Of a stretch of 56,465 nt of DNA, positions 42,999 to 52,060 are shown piece by piece (the first letter of the stretch is position 1; each line of letters begins with the position of its first letter). Made by a program: the position numbers and the translations under genes. The notes beneath the pieces are model-generated. The model saw only the letters and a program-made list of their open reading frames with translations. It was not told where the DNA came from and searched no databases. The DNA comes from Candidatus Gastranaerophilales bacterium (lineage in GTDB: Bacteria; Cyanobacteriota; Vampirovibrionia; Gastranaerophilales; Gastranaerophilaceae). The stretch is taken from NCBI GenBank assembly GCA_944324315.1, contig CALUVW010000012.1:1-56465 (forward strand). Direction: 5' to 3'.

Positions 42999-44273
42999 CT
43001 AGTGTTTTACCCAGTTCTCAATAATTCTTAGCGGAGCGCGGGTTAAGCCGAGTGCCCATTCGCCTATGCTTTTTGTGATTACGCTTCCGGCTCCGATATT
43101 TGTACCTTCGCCAATCTCAACAGGCGCTACAAGTACGGTATTTGAACCGATTTTCACATTATCTTTAAGTACTGTTTTGCTTTTAGTCTTTGAAATCGGA
43201 TCATAATTAGCGGTAATTGTACCTGCTCCGATATTTATGTGTGCACCGAGTTCTGCATCTCCGATATAGCTTAGGTGACCGGCATTTGTGTTATGGCCTA
43301 TTTTGGCCTTTTTAACTTCTACAAAATTCCCTATTTTGCAGTTGTCGTCAATTTCAACGTCGCCGCGTAAATGTGCGCAAGGGCCTATTTTACAATTTTT
43401 ACCGATTTTGTTTTTGCCTTCAATATAAGTTGACGGGTAAATTACGGTATCTTCCCCGATTTCTGTATCTTCTGAAATCCATGTAGATGCAGGATCAACA
43501 ATTGTAACCCCGTTATCCATCAATGAATTCAGTTTTCTTTCATTCATAACTTTTGTAGCATAAGCAAGGTCTTTGCGAGAATTTATTCCGTAGCTTTCAT
43601 CACTGTTTTCAAGTATGTAGGCGTGGACATTTAGGTTATTTTTTTTACTCCAGCCGATAATATCTGTCAGGTAATATTCCCCCTGCGCATTGTTTGTTGT
43701 TAATTGGGAGAATGCAGGTTTAATTTTGCTCCAGTTAAGCAGGTAGACTCCGACATTAATTTCCTTAACGGAGATTTCTTCAGGTGTGGCATCTTTTGCT
43801 TCCACAATACATTTTAAAGAATCATCTTTTTCTCTGATAACTCTTCCATAACTTGCAGGATCATCAAGAATTGTACTCATTATTGTTAGATCAGAATTCT
43901 TAGAATTATGATATTCAATAAATTTTTTGATGCTTTCTTCTGTCATTAACGGCAAATCCCCGTTAAGTATAATCACCTGTCCGTCAAAGTTTTCAAGATA
44001 CGGACAAGCCATTGAAACTGCATGACCTGTCCCTAATTGCGGTGACTGCAGAATTGTTTTAGCGTTATTGTAATTTTTTTCTACAAATTCGGTAACCTCT
44101 TTTGCATGATGTCCTACAATTACAAAAGATTTGCTTACGATATTTTTTGAATTCTCTAAAACATATCCAAGGATTGGTTTTTCAAAAATCTTGTGCAAAA
44201 CTTTAGATGTATTTGATTTCATTCTGGTGCCTTTTCCGGCTGCAAGAATTACTGATTTAATTTCGTTATTCAT
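42999..44273 (-). CDS. glmU: Bifunctional GlmU: GlcNAc-1-P uridyltransferase / GlcN-1-P acetyltransferase
   Basis: Makes UDP-GlcNAc for peptidoglycan and lipopolysaccharide. The nucleotidyltransferase domain starts VILAAGKGTRMKS and has LGTGHAVSMA and ILNGDLPLM. The left-handed beta-helix begins around residue 245 (DPASTWISEDTEIGEDTVIYP) with hexapeptide repeats and NAGHLSYIGDAELGAHINIGAGTITANYD, the acetyltransferase site. 424 residues, slightly short of the usual 450 at the C-terminus. A GGAGAG site precedes the ATG. Confidence 0.94.
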   Translation of the reverse strand: MNNEIKSVILAAGKGTRMKSNTSKVLHKIFEKPILGYVLENSKNIVSKSFVIVGHHAKEVTEFVEKNYNNAKTILQSPQLGTGHAVSMACPYLENFDGQVIILNGDLPLMTEESIKKFIEYHNSKNSDLTIMSTILDDPASYGRVIREKDDSLKCIVEAKDATPEEISVKEINVGVYLLNWSKIKPAFSQLTTNNAQGEYYLTDIIGWSKKNNLNVHAYILENSDESYGINSRKDLAYATKVMNERKLNSLMDNGVTIVDPASTWISEDTEIGEDTVIYPSTYIEGKNKIGKNCKIGPCAHLRGDVEIDDNCKIGNFVEVKKAKIGHNTNAGHLSYIGDAELGAHINIGAGTITANYDPISKTKSKTVLKDNVKIGSNTVLVAPVEIGEGTNIGAGSVITKSIGEWALGLTRAPLRIIENWVKH

Positions 44274-44369
44274 TTTTCTCTCCTTTGTTTTTATTTTACT
44301 ATAAAAATGAGCGTGCCGCTCAACCCGCGAAATTAGTTTTTGTATATTTTGTGCTGATTTTCGTTGTTA

Positions 44370-44378
44370 TGCTATAAT
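44370..44378 (+). promoter_or_regulatory. Extended -10 box of leaderless mnmA
   Basis: TGCTATAAT, six bases, then the ATG at 44385. A TTGTGC about 18 bases upstream could serve as -35. There is no ribosome site. Confidence 0.6.
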
Positions 44379-44384
44379 CTCTAT

Positions 44385-45434
44385 ATGGAAAAACGTAAAA
44401 AAGCGGTTGTTGCATTGAGCGGCGGGGTTGACAGCTCTGTTGCAGCACTTTTATTGAAACAACAAGGTTACAAGGTTATTGGTTTGACAGGAAAAATGAT
44501 TAATTCCTCTTCTGCACAAACAGTAATCGATAATGCAAAAAAAGTTGCAGACAGCCTCGGAATTGAACATTATGTATGTGATGTTACAGAATTGTTCAAA
44601 GAAAAAGTTATCCATTATTTCGAAAATTCTTATAAATACGGTAAAACGCCAAATCCCTGTATTATGTGCAATCAGTTTATAAAGTGGGGCTTTTTGTTTG
44701 ATTATGCTATGAAAGAATTAAATGCAGATATTTTTGCAACCGGACATTATGCAGATATAAGATGTGTTGACGGTGTTTATAAGCTTTATCCGGCAAAAGA
44801 CGAGCATAAAGACCAGTTATATTTTCTTTACCGGCTCGGACAAAAACAGTTGTCAAAAACGGTTTTTCCCCTCTATAAGTACAGCAAAGAAGAGGTAAGA
44901 CAAATGGCTGTTGATTTTAACCTTCCGCCAAAAGATTCTAAAGACAGTCAGGATATCTGCTTTATTCAAAAGCCGGTTACTGCAAAAAAATACTTGATTG
45001 ATAAATTTGGGTGTAAGAAAGGCGATTTTATAGATATTCTGACAGGTAAAAAATGGGGTGAGCATCAAGGATGTTACCAGTACACAATAGGACAGAGAAA
45101 AGGTATAGGAATTGCTGCTCCGTATCCTCTTTATGTAATAGATATTGATGCTGAAAAAAATATTGTTTACGTTGGGCGTGAAGAGGATAATTATAAACAA
45201 AGCCTTAGAGCTTATGATTTGAATTTTTCTTATCCATTAAAGGAGGATGAGTTTGATGCTATGGTTAAAATCCGTTATAATATGCACCCTAAAAAGGCTC
45301 ATGTCCAAATTATCAATGAATGTGCTGATGTAAGTTTTTATGAACCTGTAAATTCTGTTACCTCAGGCCAGTCGTGTGTATTTTATGATTTAAATGACCT
45401 GCATTTAATCGGCGGCGGAATTGTCGGAAGATAA
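44385..45434 (+). CDS. mnmA: tRNA 2-thiouridylase MnmA
   Basis: Thiolates U34 in tRNA-Lys, -Glu and -Gln. The PP-loop ALSGGVDSSVAALLL, the first catalytic Cys in TPNPCIMCNQFIKWG and the second in DSQDICFIQ are intact, as is ATGHYADI. 349 residues. An in-frame ATG at 44364 lies before the -10 box, so the start at 44385 (MEKRKKAVVALSG) is preferred and its mRNA would have no leader. Confidence 0.95.
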   Translation: MEKRKKAVVALSGGVDSSVAALLLKQQGYKVIGLTGKMINSSSAQTVIDNAKKVADSLGIEHYVCDVTELFKEKVIHYFENSYKYGKTPNPCIMCNQFIKWGFLFDYAMKELNADIFATGHYADIRCVDGVYKLYPAKDEHKDQLYFLYRLGQKQLSKTVFPLYKYSKEEVRQMAVDFNLPPKDSKDSQDICFIQKPVTAKKYLIDKFGCKKGDFIDILTGKKWGEHQGCYQYTIGQRKGIGIAAPYPLYVIDIDAEKNIVYVGREEDNYKQSLRAYDLNFSYPLKEDEFDAMVKIRYNMHPKKAHVQIINECADVSFYEPVNSVTSGQSCVFYDLNDLHLIGGGIVGR

Positions 45435-45487
45435 CTTTACTTTTATTTTTTACGGCAGTATCATGGTTTTGCTTAGGGAGGGGAATT

Positions 45488-46909
45488 ATGTATAATCCGA
45501 AATCACACAATGCTGATGAATTTATTTCGCATCAAGAAATTCTTGATACTTTGAAATACGCTGATCAAAATAAAAATAATATTGAATTAATTGATAAAAT
45601 TTTAGAAAAAGCAAAGCTTGGGAAAGGCTTAACTCACAGGGAAGCATCTGTTCTTCTTGCATGTGATATTAAAGAAAAGAATGAAGAAATCTTTTCGCTT
45701 GCAAAAAAGATTAAGCAGGATTATTACGGAAACAGAATTGTTCTTTTTGCCCCTCTTTATTTATCAAATTACTGTGTAAACGGATGTGTATATTGCCCAT
45801 ATCATGCGAAAAATAAACATATTCCGCGCAGAAAACTAACGCAGGAAGAGATTAGAAACGAAGTTATAGCGCTTCAGGATATGGGGCACAAAAGACTTGC
45901 AATAGAAGCAGGCGAAGACCCTGTTAATAACCCTCTTGAATATATTCTGGAATCCATAAAGACAATTTACGGGATAAAACACAAAAACGGCTCAATAAGG
46001 CGTGTAAATGTTAATATTGCAGCTACTACCGTTGAAAATTACAAAAAACTTCACGAGGCAGGCATCGGAACTTATATTCTGTTTCAAGAAACTTATAATA
46101 AGGAAAGTTATGAAAAACTTCACCCGACAGGCCCAAAACACAATTACAAATATCATACGGAAGCTATGGATAGAGCAATGCAGGGCGGTATTGACGATGT
46201 AGGTCTCGGGGTTCTTTTCGGCCTTGAATCTTACAGGTATGAGTTTGCAGGACTTTTAATGCATGCAGAACATTTAGAGGCTGTATTTGGCGTTGGACCG
46301 CATACGATCAGTGTCCCGAGAATCAGAAGAGCTGATGATATCGACCCTGAAACTTTTGACAACGGTATTGATGATGATACGTTTGCAAAAATTGTCGCCT
46401 GCATAAGAATTGCAGTGCCTTATACAGGCATGATTGTTTCTACAAGAGAAACTGCCGAATGCAGAAAACGTGTATTGGAACTGGGGATTTCTCAAATTTC
46501 AGGCGGTTCTAAAACAAGTGTAGGCGGGTATTTTAATCCAATGCCTGAAAAAGATGATTCTGCGCAGTTTGACGTTTCCGACAGACGCCCGCTTGATGAA
46601 GTTATTAAATGGCTTATGGAGCTGGGATATCTTCCGAGCTTCTGTACTGCCTGCTACAGAAACGGCAGAACAGGCGACAGATTTATGGAGATTTGCAAAG
46701 AAAAACAAATTCATAACTTCTGCCATCCGAATGCTATTTTAACTTTGAAAGAATATTTAGAAGATTATGCTTCAGAAGAAACAAAGCGTGTTGGAGAAGC
46801 TTTAATTGAAAAAGAAGTAAAAATTCTTGAATGCCCGGAATGCGTAAGAGCAAAAGTCGCGGAAGATTTAGGAAAAATTGAAGCAGGCGGAAGAGATTAT
46901 AATTTCTAG
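45488..46909 (+). CDS. hydG: [FeFe]-hydrogenase maturase HydG (radical SAM tyrosine lyase)
   Basis: Cleaves tyrosine to give the CO and CN ligands of the H-cluster. The radical SAM cluster motif is CVNGCVYC, and the C-terminal domain carries CTACYRNGRTGDRFM and CHPNA, which bind the second iron-sulfur cluster and are specific to HydG as opposed to ThiH. 473 residues, full length. HydE, HydF and the hydrogenase are not in the window. GGGAGGGGAA lies before the ATG. It ends against the convergent gene with a shared CTAG stop. Confidence 0.95.
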   Translation: MYNPKSHNADEFISHQEILDTLKYADQNKNNIELIDKILEKAKLGKGLTHREASVLLACDIKEKNEEIFSLAKKIKQDYYGNRIVLFAPLYLSNYCVNGCVYCPYHAKNKHIPRRKLTQEEIRNEVIALQDMGHKRLAIEAGEDPVNNPLEYILESIKTIYGIKHKNGSIRRVNVNIAATTVENYKKLHEAGIGTYILFQETYNKESYEKLHPTGPKHNYKYHTEAMDRAMQGGIDDVGLGVLFGLESYRYEFAGLLMHAEHLEAVFGVGPHTISVPRIRRADDIDPETFDNGIDDDTFAKIVACIRIAVPYTGMIVSTRETAECRKRVLELGISQISGGSKTSVGGYFNPMPEKDDSAQFDVSDRRPLDEVIKWLMELGYLPSFCTACYRNGRTGDRFMEICKEKQIHNFCHPNAILTLKEYLEDYASEETKRVGEALIEKEVKILECPECVRAKVAEDLGKIEAGGRDYNF

Positions 46910-47880
46910 AGTATATTTTTTATAAACATCATTGTAAACGGTTTATTGAAAAATCCGTAAAGATAAACGCCTGTCATTTTTAAAGATTTCCAATCCTGAC
47001 ACATTACAGTAATTGAACGGGATTTATAATTGGTATTTATTATATCTCCGATTTTTGGATGTGAGATTTTATTTTTTTTGAGAATTTTTTCAGTATGTTC
47101 TTCATCAAGAATCCTTAGTTTGTAAGGATTTGGAATAAAGTATTTATTTTTATAAGTAACATAACAGGGCATCCATGGATGAAATGCACGTATTCTTGCT
47201 TGAATTTCTTCTGCATTTTCTTTTTTAAAGTCAAGCATCATATCTTCTGGTTTTACGTTTGGGTAGTACGTCGCATCTTTTTCATTCTGATTCACCGGAA
47301 TAATTATTCCTTCATTGAGTTTGTTTAAAATTTCTGTGCACATTTGCCTTGCACGATAGACAGTTCTTTCTTTTAATTCTTTGCCGGTATCGCCTGGAAA
47401 AATTTCTATTTCTTGTTGTGCAAGTATTGTACCTTTATCAAAATCTTCGTTGATAAGATGAAATGTTATGCCTGATTTATTTTCTCTGTGCAAAATGCTT
47501 TGTAAATAAGGATTTGGGCCTCTGTATCTGGGAAGAAAAGACGGATGTACATTTACCGAAGCTATTACAGGGAGATCAATAATTTCTTTTTTCAATTTTT
47601 CATGCCATGTGCCGACAAGAATTATGTCTGCATTGAGCTTTAAAACTTCATTCTTAAATTTTTCAGAATTTGCGGAGCTGCATTTAATTTCGTGAAGCTT
47701 ATTTTGTTTAATCAATGTTACATCAGGAGAACTTTTGAAAAAATCTCTTATCGCAAGCAAAACAGGAGGCATTGAAGTCCTTTCATACCTGAAAACTCCG
47801 GCAATATTACATCCCGCATCAATAGTCCCTTCTATCAGATTAGAGAGCATTTCTCCTTTGCCTAAAATTACAACCTTCAT
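46906..47880 (-). CDS. Formyltransferase-family protein (Fmt/ArnA-like)
   Basis: 324 residues with a formyltransferase fold: the catalytic segment NVHPSFLPRYRGPNPYLQ carries the Asn and His, and NEDFDKGTILAQQEI the Asp. The N-terminal KVVILGKGEM is the nucleotide-like loop. The last 80 residues resemble the C-terminal subdomain of methionyl-tRNA formyltransferase, but the overall sequence is distant. The substrate could be Met-tRNA or a sugar amine. It follows smpB with a 16-base gap. Confidence 0.7.
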   Translation of the reverse strand: MKVVILGKGEMLSNLIEGTIDAGCNIAGVFRYERTSMPPVLLAIRDFFKSSPDVTLIKQNKLHEIKCSSANSEKFKNEVLKLNADIILVGTWHEKLKKEIIDLPVIASVNVHPSFLPRYRGPNPYLQSILHRENKSGITFHLINEDFDKGTILAQQEIEIFPGDTGKELKERTVYRARQMCTEILNKLNEGIIIPVNQNEKDATYYPNVKPEDMMLDFKKENAEEIQARIRAFHPWMPCYVTYKNKYFIPNPYKLRILDEEHTEKILKKNKISHPKIGDIINTNYKSRSITVMCQDWKSLKMTGVYLYGFFNKPFTMMFIKNIL

Positions 47881-47896
47881 ACTTACTTCTCCGAAT

Positions 47897-48349
47897 TTAA
47901 TACCTGATTTTGGATGCTCTGTCCATTTCGCGCTTCATATCTTTTCTTGCTATATCTTCACGTTTATCGTGAACTTTTTTACCTTTTGCAAGTCCGATTT
48001 CCACTTTTGCAAAACCGTGTGATAAAAATACTTCAAGCGGAACAATTGTGTAGTTATCCTGTTTGACTTTGGTCTGCATTTTCAGGATTTCTTTTTTATT
48101 AAGTAAAAGTTTTCTGACACGTTCAGCATCATGGTTAAATCTGTTGCCTTGTTCATACGGTGAAATATGGCATTTATACAGGAAAATTTCATTATCTTCT
48201 ATTTTGCAGAAACTGTCTTTTAAATTAATTGCATTTTTCCTTATTGATTTAATTTCAGTTCCGGTCAGCACAATTCCGGCTACATATTTTTCTAGAATAT
48301 TGTAGTCATGAAAGGCTTTTCTGTTAGTTGTTACAATTTTTCTGTCCAT
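47897..48349 (-). CDS. smpB: SsrA-binding protein SmpB
   Basis: Binds tmRNA and rescues stalled ribosomes. The beta-barrel core has NRKAFHDYNILEKYVAGIVLTGTEIKSIR and the segment HISPYEQGNRFNHDAERVRKLLL, and the basic C-terminal tail KGKKVHDKREDIARKDMKRE. 150 residues, full length. The mRNA appears leaderless: TATAAT at 48361-48356, six bases, then the ATG. The tmRNA gene itself is not in the window. Confidence 0.96.
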   Translation of the reverse strand: MDRKIVTTNRKAFHDYNILEKYVAGIVLTGTEIKSIRKNAINLKDSFCKIEDNEIFLYKCHISPYEQGNRFNHDAERVRKLLLNKKEILKMQTKVKQDNYTIVPLEVFLSHGFAKVEIGLAKGKKVHDKREDIARKDMKREMDRASKIRY

Positions 48350-48355
48350 AAAGTT

Positions 48356-48361
48356 ATTATA
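48356..48361 (-). promoter_or_regulatory. Extended -10 box of leaderless smpB
   Basis: TGATATAAT on the minus strand ends six bases before the ATG at 48349, with no Shine-Dalgarno sequence between. Confidence 0.6.
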
Positions 48362-48448
48362 TCACAGATTTTATTCAGTCAGCAGTTGAAAAATTTTTAA
48401 AAATATTTTATAATTATAGTGTAATATTTAAAGGAAAGGAAAGAGCGT

Positions 48449-48562
48449 ATGAAAAGATTTATTATGTCAGAGGAGCTGCCGGCAGAATTAAAGCAAACTC
48501 AACCATGTGTTGATGCAGCTATGCCTGAAACTCTCGGGGGGGGGGCGATTCCGAGCTTTTAG
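48449..48562 (+). CDS. Leader ORF with G10 tract upstream of pseudopilin
   Basis: 37 residues ending MPETLGGGAIPSF. AAGGAAAGGAA lies before the ATG and a TATAAT about 40 bases upstream. It is longer than the forms at 15086 and 24321 but has the same end. The tract is at 48536-48545. One extra G fuses it to the pseudopilin ending at 49647 (399 residues in total). Confidence 0.6.
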   Translation: MKRFIMSEELPAELKQTQPCVDAAMPETLGGGAIPSF

Positions 48563-48609
48563 AAAACAGTTTAGCTAAGAGGTCAAGAAGTCAAGCAAGT
48601 TTAAACACT

Positions 48610-48635
48610 GTCATCCTGAATTTATTTCAGGATCT
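48610..48635 (+). repeat. REP-like palindrome in pseudopilin leader, copy 3
   Basis: Same 26-base palindrome as at 15181 and 24425, with a change in the loop (TTTA), read in frame as NLFQDL. Confidence 0.75.
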
Positions 48636-48711
48636 GTTAATTAGAAGCGAAGATTCAAAGAAGCATAGAAGCAAAGCAAATTTAGAAGGTAGGATAAGAA
48701 ATGATAGCAGG

Positions 48712-49647
48712 TTGTTAACTCCAATCTTCCTTCCCTTATTAGGGAAGGATAAGAGGATGGGTGATAATCAATACCCACCCCAACCCTCTCCCATAGGAGA
48801 AGGAAGAAATGCCGCTTCACCCTTCACTCTTCACTTTTCTCTTAAACAACGGGTAGCATTTACTTTGGCAGAGGTTCTCATTACCCTTGGAGTCATAGGT
48901 GTAGTTGCTGCTTTGACAATGCCTTCATTAATTGCTAATTACCAGAAAAAAGTCTGGGTAAATCAATTAAAAAAAACTTATGCAACATTAAATGAGGGAT
49001 TCAGACAAATAATGGCAAAAGAGGTGTGTACAGATTTACGCTGTGCAGGTATAGCCGCAGCAGTTGGACCAAATGATATGTATTATTACACTGATGACTA
49101 TATTGATTTTTTTAAAAACAAAATGATTGAGACATTTAAACTTTCTAATGTTGAAAATTTGAGCGCTTCAAATTCCTCAAATAATTATTCTTATACAGTA
49201 AAAACAGGCAAATCAACGTATACTTTCAATAATTTATTGCCGTTGTTAAATGATACTTCTGGTTATAGCAATAAGCATTTTTTAGGGACAACTCCTGATG
49301 GTTCAGTTTTAGCTTTTAGTATTCAAAATAATAATTCTCTTAATGAAGGACCTTATATTATAGTTGATATAAATGGTCAAAAGGGACCTAATACTGCAGG
49401 AAGAGATATTTTTTTGTTAATGTTAGGGAATAACAATCAGGTTGTAATATACGGCAGTAAACTTTATTGGGATTCTTGCGGCGGTAGTGAAAGATTCAAT
49501 AATCCAAACCATGTAAGACCAACTTTTCCATCATATGAAGAATTTTATGAAATGATTAAACAATCTTGTTTAGCTGATGACATTCCAGGTGCTGGTATGA
49601 CTTGTGCAGCTGTGATTGAACATGATGGCTGGCAGATGAATTATTAA
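48712..49647 (+). CDS. Pseudopilin-like protein with long repeat-built leader
   Basis: Prepilin-type segment KQRVAFTLAEVLITLGVIG about 49 residues after the first in-frame TTG. The leader includes LPLLGKDKRMG and YPPQPSPIGEG, the same modules as at 11816. The body has NYQKKVWVNQLKKTYATLNEGFRQIM, almost the same as the gene at 15193 (YQKKVLVGQIKKAYSTINEGFRQIM), DINGQKGPNTAGRDIF and the same C-terminal GWQMNY. The two are therefore close paralogues with different mid regions. A terminator follows at 49654. Confidence 0.82.
   Translation: MLTPIFLPLLGKDKRMGDNQYPPQPSPIGEGRNAASPFTLHFSLKQRVAFTLAEVLITLGVIGVVAALTMPSLIANYQKKVWVNQLKKTYATLNEGFRQIMAKEVCTDLRCAGIAAAVGPNDMYYYTDDYIDFFKNKMIETFKLSNVENLSASNSSNNYSYTVKTGKSTYTFNNLLPLLNDTSGYSNKHFLGTTPDGSVLAFSIQNNNSLNEGPYIIVDINGQKGPNTAGRDIFLLMLGNNNQVVIYGSKLYWDSCGGSERFNNPNHVRPTFPSYEEFYEMIKQSCLADDIPGAGMTCAAVIEHDGWQMNY
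48724..48761 (+). repeat. Leader repeat module (LGKDKRMG-coding), copy 2
   Basis: Nearly the same as the minus-strand stretch at 11850-11812, in the same frame relative to the pseudopilin. The YPPQPSPI-coding module follows at 48772-48804. Confidence 0.75.
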
Positions 49648-49653
49648 AACAAT

Positions 49654-49685
49654 AAAAAGGCTGACTTTTATTGTCAGCCTTTTTA
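49654..49685 (+). terminator. Terminator after the pseudopilin gene, probably bidirectional
   Basis: Arms AAAAAGGCTGAC and GTCAGCCTTTTT with a seven-base loop, placed between two convergent genes. Confidence 0.88.
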
Positions 49686-49694
49686 TTACTTGGT

Positions 49695-51959
49695 TTAGAA
49701 TGTATATTTGGGAATTACAAACGGTTCATTATTCGCATCTTTATCAACGAATTTTAAATAGTAATCCATTGCTTTTTCTTTTGTTGCATTATAGAAATCA
49801 TCGTTTATAAACTTTTTATGCAAGTCGGTTCTGTCGCCCGAATAATTTCCGAGATTGTTTGCATACGTTTCAATGACAGCTTTGTCAGAACCTCCGCCGT
49901 AAGCTTTTGTTTTTGCGTCTGTTCCTGACGGTCTGATTTCAATGTATTTGTCTGTAAACTCTAAATATGTGCCGTCTCCGACAAACTTTATTGATGTAAG
50001 ATTATCAAAAATCAGACTCTTAAATGAATCATTGAGTACTTCTTTTACGTCATCAAGAGTCATTTCACCTTCTTTTACAGCCATTGCCATTGAGAGGTAA
50101 AATAAATCATTTTTTGTCCTTTTTGCTTCCCCTGCAATTTTAGCTTCTTTTAGTTTATTTATATCAGGTTCTGATTCATTGTAATAAGCGATATCAACTC
50201 GTGTATCAAATCTGCCGGTAATATTATTTTCTTCGAAAATTTTAGTCAAATATTCTGATAATGATACCTGCTTTCTTTGAAGAAGAGAAATAAGCGCTGA
50301 TGCTACAATAATTGCTTCCGTTGCACTTTTTTCTCTCATGGCAATTGCAAACCTTCCGGCATTTGATTTTATGAGATCTTCAGTTCCCATAATCATGCCG
50401 CCTGATTCTTCCCCGCCGAAAAGTAATCTTGGATTTACTCCTAAATTTATTGAATTGCCGAATACATCATCTATTATGACCTCTTTTTCAGGAGCTTTTT
50501 TGAGTTTTAATTCAACTTTTTTCATAATATTTGCGATTTCTTTAAAGCCTACAGGGACATTAACAACTTTTATGCCTTGTTTTTTAGCCCATTCATCCCA
50601 AGAAATAGCAGAGGCTGTTGTTTTGATAATAAATCTCGGGTGATTGTTCCAGAGATTTTGTGCTTTTAACTGTTTCGACCAGAAATCCATAAGCATTAAA
50701 AATGCCTGATTTGCCGTAAAAATAGTCAAAATTATATTTTCATTGAGTCTTATATAATCTATACCTGCTTTTTCAAGTTCCGGAATTGTACAGGCATATT
50801 CCGTCTGAGCAATTGTAAGTCTGTCATGATCCGGATCGGTTATTAAAACTGCAGTTCCAACAGGCAAATCTGCTAATTTTTTATCATAATGCATGGTTTC
50901 AATAACAGGAAAGAACTTTTCATCATTATGACGCTTAGCAATAACAGTGGCGTCAACCGAATAGTCATAAAACGCTTTTTCTCCTTTTGGTGTATGATCA
51001 TATTTTCCGATAGAATGGAAAAACGGATCTTCTTCAATATTGAACCATGTAAATTTGTCTGAAATATCCAGCTTTTTTAGAACTCTGCTCAATGTTCTGT
51101 ATGCAGAGCCGCCAACGTTCTCAATAACGATTTTGTCTTTTATCTGTTTAATTAAATCAAGGTTAATTTTTTGTGCAACACCTGATTTTAGATATTCAAC
51201 GTATAAATCGACACCGTCATCAAGATTTCCTAGAACTTTTTCATCAATAAGCGGATTATTTTTTGCGGCTATTTTTATTTCATAAGCTCCTTTTTTTTCT
51301 GTTTCATCGAAAATTTCGCGGATTTTTTTTACAAACTCCATGGATTCTTCGGGTAAATATTGACTACCCTGTGAATTTAAGTCTTTTGTTGCATTTTTAA
51401 CAGAAATCCCATGGCTTGATGTAATATATTCTCCGCCAAGCAAATCGAGTTTGAATGCCAGAAAAGAAGCCAGCCAGATAGGAATGGTTTTTCTATCTTT
51501 CGGTACAAGTGTTCTAATTCCGTTTGCCGCTTGAATCCTTGCTATGGCATCAAGAAATAATTCTGAATTGTATCTTACTTCTCTGCCTGCAACTTTGACA
51601 ATCTCTTTGTCTTTGTATTTTTCTTTTGCTACAAGCGCTTTTGCCAGTGTTGCCAGAACTATTCCTACAAGGTTAATCGGGAATCTTGTATCCTGCGGGT
51701 ACAAAATGTTTTGCGGTCCTCTGATGCCGGCTGTAGAAACTTTAGCTTCTTTGGCATAGTTTGCAAACCATTCCTCAAGATTGAGCCCTTGAGGATTTTT
51801 ATCTTTATCGTACGGTTTCAAATGTTCTTTTTTTAAAGTGAATGTAAATTCTCCTTCATCAGAAAAATCCATGAGATTTAGCTGTTTGATATAGTCGGGA
51901 GTTTTGTCATATACACTTTTGAATAATTCGTTTTCTAACTCTATATTTGAGGTTTTCAT
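49695..51959 (-). CDS. Large phosphohexomutase-superfamily protein
   Basis: 754 residues, much longer than the usual 450-580. The four functional parts of alpha-D-phosphohexomutases can be placed: catalytic loop GEYITSSHGISVKN (about 185), metal loop ITDPDHDRLTI (about 395), sugar loop FGGEESGGMI (about 535), and phosphate loop EIRPSGTDAKTKAYGGG (about 690). The catalytic loop reads TSSHGIS instead of the common TxSHNP. An insertion of about 100 residues lies between the first two loops. It is probably a phosphoglucomutase or related enzyme, but the substrate is open. Confidence 0.8.
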   Translation of the reverse strand: MKTSNIELENELFKSVYDKTPDYIKQLNLMDFSDEGEFTFTLKKEHLKPYDKDKNPQGLNLEEWFANYAKEAKVSTAGIRGPQNILYPQDTRFPINLVGIVLATLAKALVAKEKYKDKEIVKVAGREVRYNSELFLDAIARIQAANGIRTLVPKDRKTIPIWLASFLAFKLDLLGGEYITSSHGISVKNATKDLNSQGSQYLPEESMEFVKKIREIFDETEKKGAYEIKIAAKNNPLIDEKVLGNLDDGVDLYVEYLKSGVAQKINLDLIKQIKDKIVIENVGGSAYRTLSRVLKKLDISDKFTWFNIEEDPFFHSIGKYDHTPKGEKAFYDYSVDATVIAKRHNDEKFFPVIETMHYDKKLADLPVGTAVLITDPDHDRLTIAQTEYACTIPELEKAGIDYIRLNENIILTIFTANQAFLMLMDFWSKQLKAQNLWNNHPRFIIKTTASAISWDEWAKKQGIKVVNVPVGFKEIANIMKKVELKLKKAPEKEVIIDDVFGNSINLGVNPRLLFGGEESGGMIMGTEDLIKSNAGRFAIAMREKSATEAIIVASALISLLQRKQVSLSEYLTKIFEENNITGRFDTRVDIAYYNESEPDINKLKEAKIAGEAKRTKNDLFYLSMAMAVKEGEMTLDDVKEVLNDSFKSLIFDNLTSIKFVGDGTYLEFTDKYIEIRPSGTDAKTKAYGGGSDKAVIETYANNLGNYSGDRTDLHKKFINDDFYNATKEKAMDYYLKFVDKDANNEPFVIPKYTF

Positions 51960-52060
51960 ACTTCTCTCCTTAAATCTTATTTATAATATATATGAAAAAC
52001 TTGTAATGTGCAATGTTTGAATATATAATTATATTATAATTGATTTTTAAGGAGAAATTT

